Below, in pieces: positions 1-6,688 of a stretch of DNA of 64,000 nucleotides. Positions within the stretch are counted from its first letter, which is position 1. Each line of letters begins with the position of its first letter. Under the pieces are notes generated by a model. That model ran no database searches. It saw nothing but the letters and a program-made list of their open reading frames with translations, and was not told where the DNA came from. Source of the stretch: Kangiellaceae bacterium (lineage in GTDB: Bacteria; Pseudomonadota; Gammaproteobacteria; Enterobacterales; Kangiellaceae). The position numbers and the translations under genes are program-made. The stretch is from the NCBI GenBank assembly GCA_026196875.1, contig JAPHTP010000005.1:97948-161947 (forward strand), given 5' to 3'.

Positions 1-1
1 A

Positions 2-337
2 CTCTGGCTTGTCTTAAATACGCTAGTCAACAATCCGAATCGACTGGTTCTTAGAGAAGACTTAGTAAAAGATATTTGGCGTGGCAATAACTATACTGGC
101 GAGCAAGGATTAACCCATGCAGTTTGTCATTTGCGCCGAATTCTTAAAAAGTACGAAATTTCTGCCTCAATTATAACTTTGCCTAAAAAGGGGTATATAT
201 TGCAATTCAATGGCGAAAATTCGGTAAACGCAAATTCTGAAAATAGAATGGACGGTTTTTATCAAATGAATAATTTCTCACAGGAACAACTTCAACCATA
301 TTCAAATGATTTTGAAATCAGTTACATCATAAGCTAA
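2..337 (+). CDS. C-terminal part of a ToxR/CadC-type winged-helix transcriptional regulator (5' truncated by window edge)
   Basis: The reading frame is open from base 2 to the TAA ending at 337, about 111 codons, so the gene starts outside the window. The translated segment has the recognisable end of an OmpR/ToxR/CadC winged-helix domain: the motif RLVLREDLVKDIWRG, then a recognition-helix-like stretch THAVCHLRRILKK, then the wing signature ITLPKKGYIL. This family binds DNA, usually as head-to-tail dimers on direct repeats about 10-11 bp apart. A polar tail of about 50 residues follows the wing, with no membrane segment visible. That is unlike ToxR/CadC proper, where a TM helix follows; here the tail ends after a short Asn/Gln-rich stretch. 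A TTG at 131 could be called as a start but would cut the domain in half. The genes under its control are unknown. The direct-repeat arrays upstream of the neighbouring receptors are an attractive inferred target. Confidence 0.85.
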   Translation, partial: LWLVLNTLVNNPNRLVLREDLVKDIWRGNNYTGEQGLTHAVCHLRRILKKYEISASIITLPKKGYILQFNGENSVNANSENRMDGFYQMNNFSQEQLQPYSNDFEISYIIS

Positions 338-383
338 TAAAACCTATTCTGTTGGGCTTACCATTTAACAGACAAATTGTAGT

Positions 384-422
384 GCTTCCGTGATCAGAGG
401 TAGTCAGGCTACCTCTCGAAGC
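384..422 (+). other. Nested hairpin downstream of the winged-helix regulator
   Basis: A perfect 8-bp inverted repeat (AGAGGTAG at 396-403, CTACCTCT at 409-416, 5-nt loop) is enclosed by a second 5-bp arm pair (GCTTC at 384-388 with GAAGC at 418-422). There is no T-run after it, so it does not look like a classical intrinsic terminator. It may protect the 3' end of the regulator mRNA or be a protein-binding palindrome. Confidence 0.4.
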
Positions 423-575
423 CTATCCTAAAATCCCTCTTCTCCTTACATACGGTTAATTGAAGCACAGCTTTATGACTTCATAAGTTGAGCAGAACAA
501 CTCTCTCTATTTCAATAATTTTTGAATGCCGATATTTCTCTTTGCAATAGCAGAGAACTTTTCTTTTTTATAAGT

Positions 576-646
576 AAAAAAAAACCCTCGGATCGGCAGA
601 TCATGAGGGTTTACAACCAGGGATGTAGCGTTTAACTTGCTACCCC
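576..646 (-). ncRNA. Candidate small RNA with intrinsic terminator, orphan
   Basis: On the minus strand an 8-bp stem (AAACCCTC at 612-605 with GAGGGTTT at 589-582) is extended by an inner GATC/GATC pairing and followed by a run of nine T (584-576), a textbook intrinsic terminator. No minus-strand protein gene precedes it. Directly upstream is a second hairpin with arms GTAGC/GCTAC. A plausible minus-strand promoter (TTGAGT at 678-673, 17-bp spacer, TCTTAT at 655-650) would start a transcript of roughly 70 nt near 643-646. I recognise no known RNA family. The terminator is seen directly; the RNA gene itself is inferred. Confidence 0.45.
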
Positions 647-689
647 TATATAAGACTATTTTTCGAACAAAAACTCAATACTAGTTCGA

Positions 690-727
690 TTGAAAAATTA
701 TTGAAAATAGGTTGAAAGTTTTCTCAA
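690..727 (-). promoter_or_regulatory. 11-bp-phased TTGAA array, minus orientation
   Basis: TTGAA occurs at 690, 701 and 712, followed by CTCAA at 723, each exactly 11 bp from the previous one. Read on the minus strand these are TTCAA direct repeats lying immediately upstream of the candidate minus-strand promoter (673-650) of the small RNA. Such phasing places the sites on one face of the helix, as expected for tandem binding by a winged-helix or similar regulator. The binding protein is unknown. Confidence 0.5.
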
Positions 728-835
728 TAAAACGATCCATAAAACCACAGAAAAATTAAGCTTAATAGTTACTTTTTTTCATAAGAAAAACGGAATAAAG
801 GTTACAATTTGTAAAAGTTCATCAACGAAAATAAA

Positions 836-862
836 TTCAATACTAATTCAACATTTCTTAAA
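836..862 (+). promoter_or_regulatory. 11-bp-phased TTCAA array upstream of receptor 1
   Basis: TTCAA at 836 and 847 and TTAAA at 858 are spaced exactly 11 bp. A weak promoter candidate follows (TTGTCT at 874, 17-bp spacer, TTTTAT at 897), leaving a leader of about 100 nt before the receptor ATG at 1006. Three units alone would not be convincing, but the same word with the same spacing precedes all four receptor genes. Confidence 0.45.
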
Positions 863-991
863 GATTACCGGGATTGTCTCGGCTATCTAATTTTGCTTTT
901 ATAGCGGCCCAAGCTGGGAATCTCAAATCTTAATAAGCGTTACTTCTGCAAATCAGATATTGAGACGAGGCTTTATAGAACAATCAACCAA

Positions 992-1008
992 TACAGGGTA
1001 AACCAATG
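992..1008 (+). promoter_or_regulatory. Conserved TACAGGGT translation-initiation leader (receptor 1)
   Basis: TACAGGGT at 992-999 ends six bases before the ATG at 1006, and the T of the word lies exactly 14 nt ahead of the start. The identical word at the identical distance precedes the receptors at 6686 and 11995. It is only a partial Shine-Dalgarno match (AGGG), so it may carry an additional regulatory role. Confidence 0.5.
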
Positions 1009-3660
1009 AAGAGAAGTATTTTTAATTTGAAGCCTGTGTCGCTAGCAATGAAGTCAATTCTATATTCTGCGACAGGACTTATGGCTTTCAATATCGGTTC
1101 AGTATCTGCAGCCGAAGAAGATCAAGCAGAAGAAGATAACAAAATTGTAATCACAGGTTCTCGTATTAGCCGTGCGGATGCAGAAACCGCATTGCCAGTT
1201 ACAGTAATTACCCGTGAAGAACTTGATAGAACTGGTGATATCAGCGTTTCAGAAGTACTACGCGATTTGCCATACGCAACTACCGGTAGTTTCTTTGGAG
1301 CTGGTGGTAACTCAGCATCAAATCACGCGAATACTGATTTACGCGGTATCGGTGGTGGTCGTACGCTTTATTTAGTAGACGGTATTCGTATTGCTGGTGG
1401 TGCAACAGCTGGAGCATCAGAAGCAAATGCAAATCTAATTCCAATGGTTGCCATCGAAGAAATTCACATTCTTCGTGAAGGTGCTTCTTCAATTTATGGT
1501 TCTGATGCAATTGGTGGTGTCATTAACATCATCACGCGTAAAGACTACGAAGGCGCCAACATTACAATTCACCGAGGAGAGCCCTCTCAAGGTGGTGGAG
1601 AAGAGCAAGATACGCGATTAACTTTTGGTTTTTCAGGTGAAAAAACCTCTGGAATTATTGCCCTAAGTCATGGTTCTTACGGCGGTATCAAAGGTGGCGA
1701 GCGCGAGCACTTAAGAAATGCTGCAGACGATCCTTACAACGGTTATGCTACTAGCGCAATTGGGCCATACGGTTTATGGCGTGCGCAAGAATTTGATCCG
1801 GCAAACACTGATTGGAGTGTTGCTGGTCGTTGGAATCCAGGTCCAAACTGTCCCGCTGAATGGATTGAAGTTGTAGGCGATCGTACTAACAGTGACTGGT
1901 GTAATTATCCTATTTATGAAGGCAAAGATTACTTCCCTTCATACTCTAACGACACTATTTTCTTAAACGTTACTCGTGAAATCAACAGCGATATGAGCGT
2001 TTGGCTCCGTGCAAACTACAACTCGCAAGATTCAAATGTCGAATCGACAGACTATTGGGCTGGATTCAACCTGATGGCAGCCGACAATGTTTTCAACCCG
2101 ACATTTGGTACGCCTGACCAACAGCAGATCGGTTACTACCATTTGTTAACTGATGTTGCTCCTCGTGTTTATAAATACGATTCGGCAGCGAAAAGTGTTG
2201 TAACAGGATTTGATTGGAGCACTGAAATGGGCGATTTCCAAGCTTATTTCTCTCAAAGCGAAAACCGCACCGATATCAGAGGCGAGTACTATATCTTCCG
2301 CCAGCAGTTCCAAGACTTAGTAGACGCGGAAATTTACAATCCGTTTATTCCTGGCGGCGGTCCTTTAGTGACTCAAGAGCACTTAGATTCTTTCTTACAC
2401 ACAAACTATCGTGTTGCGAAAGCTAAAACTCAATCTTACGGTATAACTTGGTCTGCTGATACTGAGATCGAACTAGGTGGCGGAACGCTAAGCTATGTAG
2501 TTGGTTATGAGTCACACGATGAAGAGTTCTCAGATATCCAAGATAAGCAAACCAATGCAGGAAACGTTGGTGGCGCTTTCGGTGGAGACTCTGGCGGTGC
2601 ACGTGATTACTCAGCAGTCTTTGCAGAAGTTGAGCTACCGCTTCTTGACGAATTAACGGTTAACTTGTCGACTCGCAACGATAGCTATAGCCTACCGGAC
2701 GAAAGCTCTCAAACTAGCTCGGCAAAAATTGCTTACCGCCCAATGGATGATCTATTAATCAGAGCATCATACTCTGAAGGTTTCCGCGCCCCATCGCTAG
2801 ATAATTTGTTAGCAGGTGCTGCGGTTAGTTTCGATACAGTTTACGACCCATCTTGTGCAGGCCAGGATAACTGTCCTTCAGAGCAGGTGGAACGTCACTC
2901 AACTGGTAACATCGCCTTGAGACCAGAAGAGTCAGTACAGCAGTCGTTCGGTATCGTTTACACACCAATCGAAGATTTAACCTTTGCAATTGACTACTAT
3001 AATATTGAAATTGAAAACCAAGTTTCATACATTGGTGCGCAATCAGTATTAGCCCTCGACTTCCGTGGAGAGTTAGGTCCGTTCGCCGAAGCTGGATGTG
3101 GGATCCAGTACAACGGTGCAGGTACAACCTTTGATGATATCGATGTAATCAACGCCTGTTATGGTAATTCTGAAGGGTATAATACTAGCGGTATCGATTT
3201 CGACGCAACTTATCGCATGGACTTGGCTGAACTTGGTACCCTGAACTTCCAGTTTATTGGTACTAAAGTCAACGAATGGTCATTCAAACAAAACCCTGAC
3301 TCACCACGCTTTGACTGGGTTGGTTTTAACGGCGTACCAGAGCTGCGTTATACTCTAAGCACAGGTTGGGCTTATGATGCATTCTACGTAGGTCTTTCTT
3401 ATAATCACGTTAAAGGTTTCTTAGGCGAACGTCCTGATCTACCAGATGCGGAAGTTGGTGATTTTGGTGATTTCAATACCATTGACTTAAATGTTAACTA
3501 TGACATGGACGAGTATGGTCGAATTGCTTTCGGTGCAAGAAACCTTACGGATGAAATGCCAACTCTTAACCGTGAAGAAATGCTTTTCCCTGGTTACGAT
3601 GAAAACAATCATGACATCCACGGTCGTGTAGTATACGCGAGCTACTCTTTAGACTTCTAA
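1006..3660 (+). CDS. TonB-dependent outer-membrane receptor (receptor 1)
   Basis: This 884-residue protein would import a scarce substrate, probably peptide or carbohydrate, across the outer membrane using ExbBD-TonB energy. An unusually long signal peptide (about 1-35, ending SVSA) is followed by an acidic linker and a TonB-box-like segment IVITGSRI at residues 47-54. The plug domain runs to about 180 and includes DLRGIGGGRTLYLVDG and SSIYGSDAIGGVINIITRK. The remainder is a beta-barrel rich in alternating aromatic strands, ending in the expected C-terminal Phe (YSLDF). The start is set by the TACAGGGT leader. A perfect terminator follows, and an S9 peptidase gene lies next downstream. The substrate cannot be read from the sequence; the pairing with a peptidase suggests peptides. 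Confidence 0.93.
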   Translation: MKRSIFNLKPVSLAMKSILYSATGLMAFNIGSVSAAEEDQAEEDNKIVITGSRISRADAETALPVTVITREELDRTGDISVSEVLRDLPYATTGSFFGAGGNSASNHANTDLRGIGGGRTLYLVDGIRIAGGATAGASEANANLIPMVAIEEIHILREGASSIYGSDAIGGVINIITRKDYEGANITIHRGEPSQGGGEEQDTRLTFGFSGEKTSGIIALSHGSYGGIKGGEREHLRNAADDPYNGYATSAIGPYGLWRAQEFDPANTDWSVAGRWNPGPNCPAEWIEVVGDRTNSDWCNYPIYEGKDYFPSYSNDTIFLNVTREINSDMSVWLRANYNSQDSNVESTDYWAGFNLMAADNVFNPTFGTPDQQQIGYYHLLTDVAPRVYKYDSAAKSVVTGFDWSTEMGDFQAYFSQSENRTDIRGEYYIFRQQFQDLVDAEIYNPFIPGGGPLVTQEHLDSFLHTNYRVAKAKTQSYGITWSADTEIELGGGTLSYVVGYESHDEEFSDIQDKQTNAGNVGGAFGGDSGGARDYSAVFAEVELPLLDELTVNLSTRNDSYSLPDESSQTSSAKIAYRPMDDLLIRASYSEGFRAPSLDNLLAGAAVSFDTVYDPSCAGQDNCPSEQVERHSTGNIALRPEESVQQSFGIVYTPIEDLTFAIDYYNIEIENQVSYIGAQSVLALDFRGELGPFAEAGCGIQYNGAGTTFDDIDVINACYGNSEGYNTSGIDFDATYRMDLAELGTLNFQFIGTKVNEWSFKQNPDSPRFDWVGFNGVPELRYTLSTGWAYDAFYVGLSYNHVKGFLGERPDLPDAEVGDFGDFNTIDLNVNYDMDEYGRIAFGARNLTDEMPTLNREEMLFPGYDENNHDIHGRVVYASYSLDF

Positions 3661-3690
3661 GAAATAATTCTTAAAAAATTTAAAAGAGTG

Positions 3691-3720
3691 AGCGGTCACA
3701 TATGTGACCGCTTTTTTTTT
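3691..3720 (+). terminator. Rho-independent terminator after receptor 1
   Basis: A perfect 22-base palindromic hairpin (AGCGGTCACAT paired with ATGTGACCGCT) is followed directly by nine T. It separates receptor 1 from the peptidase, which must therefore have its own promoter or depend on read-through. Confidence 0.9.
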
Positions 3721-3883
3721 ACCTATTCAAATTTAACATTGAATTTTTTAAAAGTGTAAATAGTCCACTAGAACCACAAAAAACCATCGGTTAACTTGAG
3801 GCTTTTATCAGCTAAATTCGAGAATATTTTCTTTTTTGTTTTCGATAAAAGACACTACCATTATTAAACGGATAACTATTTTT

Positions 3884-5860
3884 ATGAAAAAAATATATCT
3901 TCTGCTTACGCTCGCTTTTTTTGTCGGGAGTACCAGTGCATCAAATGAGATACCTCTAGAACAATTTGCAAAGCATGCTAAATTTGTCAATATGCAGCTT
4001 TCCCCTACAGGTAAATACATCGCCTTTACTTATGAAGAAAACTCCGAAACTAAATTGGCTGTGATGGAGCGTAAAACAAAAAAAATTACTGCCGGATTCG
4101 CTGACGGAGAAAACAGGCACATTGACTATTTTGAATGGTTAAATGATGAACGACTTGGCATGATTACTCAAACTCGAATTGGTTGGTTGGATGGGGTAAA
4201 CCCCGAACCAGTTTGGCTCGCGGCAAATGCCAATGGGAAGAAGAGAAAAGTACTCTCCAAGCAGCGCTCTTCGCTAAATATGATCTCAAGATTGAAAGAT
4301 GATCCGAAGCATGTCCTAGTGTTAAAACGGCACTTTGCTGACCAAGGAAAGGTCAAGCTCCATAAGTTAAATATTTACACCGGAAAACTAACCTACATAA
4401 GCGATACACCAGAGTCAGCTAAACATACCAAGCCGGGGATCGTCGGGATTGGCGTAGACTTGGAAGATAACGTTCGCTTTGCTTACGAGTATGATCGCGG
4501 AAAAGACGAGATAGATGATAAAGATGACAGAATCAGCTTACACTACAAAAACAACCAAGGGTTCTGGGAAAGGTTAAGACTTTCGGCGGTGAGAGCGAAT
4601 CCGAATATCAACCTTCTTGGAATGTCAGCTAAAAATGATAAATTTTACTTCACATCAAATCACGATCAAGCTGAGTCCGACTCCTTAGGACTTTTTGAGT
4701 TTGACTTTAAAAGCAATAAAATATCATTAATTTACCGCCATGCCGATGCAGATATAGGTGGCACCATCTATGGCAAACAAGATCAAGTGATTGGCGTAAC
4801 TGCTCAAGCAGGATATCCTGAAGTCTTTTACATTGACAACGAAGAAAACAAGCAAGAAATTTCCTTTAGAAAATCAGTTAACTCTACTTTTAAAGGCGAA
4901 TACACAAGCATAACTAGCAGTACCAGCGATCAGAGTCTTTATATTATCAATACGTGGAATGATCGAAACCCAGGTACATTTTTTCTCTACGACAAAAAGC
5001 GAGGAAAAATCACTTACCAGGGCGATAGAATTACCGGACTAGACTCCAAGCAGATGGCTAGAGTTGAACCATTCTCTTTTAAAGCCCGTGATGGTTTAAA
5101 AATGTATGGATACCTAACAGTTCCAAATAATGTAGAAGAAAAAAATCTTCCAATGGTCGTTTATCCACATGGTGGGCCATATGGCCCAAGAGATAATTGG
5201 CGCTGGGATAACCGCGCTCAAATGCTTGCAAGCAGAGGCTATCTTGTATTACAAGTTAACTTTAGAGGTTCGGGCGGGTACGGAGAAGATTTCGCTGAGG
5301 CAGGCCACGGCGAGTATGGTCAAAACATGATCGAAGATATTATTGACGCGACTAAATGGGCGACATCATCCGGCATTGCTGATCCAGAACGAGTCTGTAT
5401 CCATGGTGTATCTTATGGTGGATACGCAACAGGCATGGCTGTTGTACGTGAGCCGGATCTATTTAAATGTGGGATTCCTGATGCTGGGTTTTACGATATA
5501 GAACTTCAATGGTTGAAAGCAGATTCCTTTGGCTCGAACAATGATGCTCGTGAATGGTTTTTCCAAAGGATGATGGGAGCTGACTGGAAAACCGATATGA
5601 AAAATCACTCTTCGATTGATTCAATGGATAAGCTTAAGGTACCACTTCTGATCGTACATGGCTCAGAGGATGTACGCGTTCCCATTATCAATGCATATAA
5701 GCTCGAGGAAAAACTTAAGGAACTAAACAAACCTTATGAAAAGATTTATAAAAAAGAAGGCCATGGCTTTACCAAAGAAGAAAATCGAGTCGAGCTGTAT
5801 AGCAAGATTTTGGAATTTTTGAACAAAAACATTGGCCCAGGCGCAAAACCTAAGAGCTAG
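3884..5860 (+). CDS. Secreted S9 family prolyl oligopeptidase / acylaminoacyl-peptidase-like enzyme
   Basis: From the ATG at 3884 the protein has 658 residues and a clear signal peptide (MKKIYLLLTLAFFVGSTSA), so it acts in the periplasm or outside. The frame is open to an ATG at 3836, but that would bury the signal peptide behind 16 residues. The N-terminal half (about 20-390) has the repeating pattern of an S9 beta-propeller. The C-terminal alpha/beta hydrolase domain shows the catalytic triad: Ser510 in GVSYGGYA, Asp596 in HGSEDVRVP and His627 in GHGF. The HGGPYGP oxyanion region is present. It should cleave short peptides. It follows receptor 1, and a second receptor-peptidase pair occurs at 11995-17003. 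That supports a role in trimming peptides before or after import; the exact specificity is unknown. Confidence 0.92.
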   Translation: MKKIYLLLTLAFFVGSTSASNEIPLEQFAKHAKFVNMQLSPTGKYIAFTYEENSETKLAVMERKTKKITAGFADGENRHIDYFEWLNDERLGMITQTRIGWLDGVNPEPVWLAANANGKKRKVLSKQRSSLNMISRLKDDPKHVLVLKRHFADQGKVKLHKLNIYTGKLTYISDTPESAKHTKPGIVGIGVDLEDNVRFAYEYDRGKDEIDDKDDRISLHYKNNQGFWERLRLSAVRANPNINLLGMSAKNDKFYFTSNHDQAESDSLGLFEFDFKSNKISLIYRHADADIGGTIYGKQDQVIGVTAQAGYPEVFYIDNEENKQEISFRKSVNSTFKGEYTSITSSTSDQSLYIINTWNDRNPGTFFLYDKKRGKITYQGDRITGLDSKQMARVEPFSFKARDGLKMYGYLTVPNNVEEKNLPMVVYPHGGPYGPRDNWRWDNRAQMLASRGYLVLQVNFRGSGGYGEDFAEAGHGEYGQNMIEDIIDATKWATSSGIADPERVCIHGVSYGGYATGMAVVREPDLFKCGIPDAGFYDIELQWLKADSFGSNNDAREWFFQRMMGADWKTDMKNHSSIDSMDKLKVPLLIVHGSEDVRVPIINAYKLEEKLKELNKPYEKIYKKEGHGFTKEENRVELYSKILEFLNKNIGPGAKPKS

Positions 5861-5897
5861 AACACAAAATCGGATACATTCAAATTAGTATTCTAGA

Positions 5898-5925
5898 AAG
5901 TGGCGTTTCCTGCGCCACTTTTTTG
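5898..5925 (+). terminator. Rho-independent terminator after the first S9 peptidase
   Basis: AAGTGGCG at 5898-5905 pairs with CGCCACTT at 5913-5920 across a 7-nt loop, followed by a T-run. Confidence 0.88.
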
Positions 5926-6078
5926 CCTCTCCATCATCATTTAAGCCACTCATAAAACTAAAAGCGATTAACCAGCCATAGACAAAACGCTACCTAACTT
6001 TCGTTAAAAACATCTGCTTTTAGCAAGTGTTTAAAATGGAAAATCGACTAATAAATTGCTAATTCTCGCCAGCAAGTA

Positions 6079-6116
6079 TTGAATATATATTTAATATTAA
6101 TTGATTTATTATTGAA
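6079..6116 (-). promoter_or_regulatory. 11-bp-phased TTGAA array, distal, upstream of receptor 2
   Basis: TTGAA at 6079, TTTAA at 6090, TTGAT at 6101 and TTGAA at 6112 are each exactly 11 bp apart. The consensus word is oriented toward the minus strand, like the array at 690-727, but no minus-strand gene is visible to its left. Confidence 0.4.
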
Positions 6117-6389
6117 TACTCAATTATGCAACAGTTTGATAAAGCCCAAAGTGTTTCCTTAATCTAATTACTGAATGGTTTATGAGAAAACCAATCTGAC
6201 CTTTGAGCAAAAGAACAATTTCATTAAAGTCAGAACTTTCACAAACCTATAACCCCTAACGTAAACTCAACACTTTTATCAATCTTAATTATTGAAGCAG
6301 AAATCAGGTTGAATTTTCGATGTATTAAAAAGTCTTTCTCAATTAAACACGCCTCCATATTTTCAAACTAAACAAGCAGTTAATTTTTA

Positions 6390-6416
6390 TTGAATTTAGA
6401 TTTAATTTCAATTAAA
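6390..6416. promoter_or_regulatory. 11-bp-phased TTGAA/TTTAA/TTAAA array upstream of receptor 2
   Basis: TTGAA at 6390, TTTAA at 6401 and TTAAA at 6412 lie exactly 11 bp apart. In AT-rich DNA a three-unit array is weak evidence alone. It is included because it lies between two other arrays with the same spacing. Confidence 0.3.
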
Positions 6417-6541
6417 CAACTAGAAAAAACAAACATCAGATTCTAAAATATATAACGTATCGTCTCATAAAAACCCAAAAGACTCTCTCCCCAAAAACCT
6501 TTATTATTATAAGTTTTTCGTTCAAAAACATATCGATCCAA

Positions 6542-6568
6542 TTCAATATATTTTCAACTTTTGATCAA
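6542..6568 (+). promoter_or_regulatory. 11-bp-phased TTCAA array, proximal to receptor 2
   Basis: TTCAA at 6542 and 6553 and ATCAA at 6564 are exactly 11 bp apart and in the same orientation as the downstream gene. This matches the proximal arrays of receptors 1, 3 and 4. The array ends about 120 bp before the receptor ATG. Confidence 0.45.
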
Positions 6569-6671
6569 TATAGTTTTATTGTTCTTACATTTGGATTTTG
6601 GTTTCATTGAAAGTGAAAGTGTTTTGTTACTTTTTCATACAGAATGTTTTCCACAACAATAAACTCACAAC

Positions 6672-6688
6672 TACAGGGTCCACCAATG
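6672..6688 (+). promoter_or_regulatory. Conserved TACAGGGT leader that fixes the receptor 2 start
   Basis: TACAGGGT at 6672-6679 lies with its first T exactly 14 nt before the ATG at 6686, as for receptors 1 and 3. This argues that 6686, not the upstream in-frame ATG at 6644, is the true start. Confidence 0.55.

Larger units (their letters stand above)
338..1005. other. Intergenic region with regulatory structure
   Basis: No protein gene is visible. Reading left to right it holds: a nested hairpin at 384-422 just after the regulator gene; a minus-strand Rho-independent terminator with an upstream structured segment (candidate small RNA, 576-646); a minus-oriented array of TTGAA words at 690-727; and a plus-oriented array at 836-862 leading into the receptor gene. 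The rest is AT-rich DNA. Confidence 0.6.
5926..6685. other. AT-rich intergenic region upstream of receptor 2
   Basis: No convincing gene is seen in this 760-bp stretch. It contains three separate blocks of TTGAA/TTCAA-type words at 11-bp spacing (6079-6116, 6390-6416, 6542-6568). It ends with the TACAGGGT leader. Its great length for a leader region suggests complex control of receptor 2. Confidence 0.55.

Noticed and set aside
131..337. Independent 68-residue protein starting at TTG 131
   Set aside because: The open frame continues to the window edge and encodes the first half of the winged-helix domain, so the TTG is internal.
3836..3883. Upstream in-frame ATG for the first S9 peptidase
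   Set aside because: It would add 16 mostly polar and basic residues before a standard signal peptide; the ATG at 3884 fits secretion.
5926..6560. Possible CRISPR or tandem repeat array from the recurring AT-rich words
   Set aside because: Only 5-base words recur, with no long repeats or uniform spacers. The pattern fits protein-binding sites, not CRISPR.
6644..6685. Upstream in-frame ATG for receptor 2
   Set aside because: It would place 14 residues before the signal peptide and ignores the TACAGGGT leader positioned as in receptors 1 and 3.
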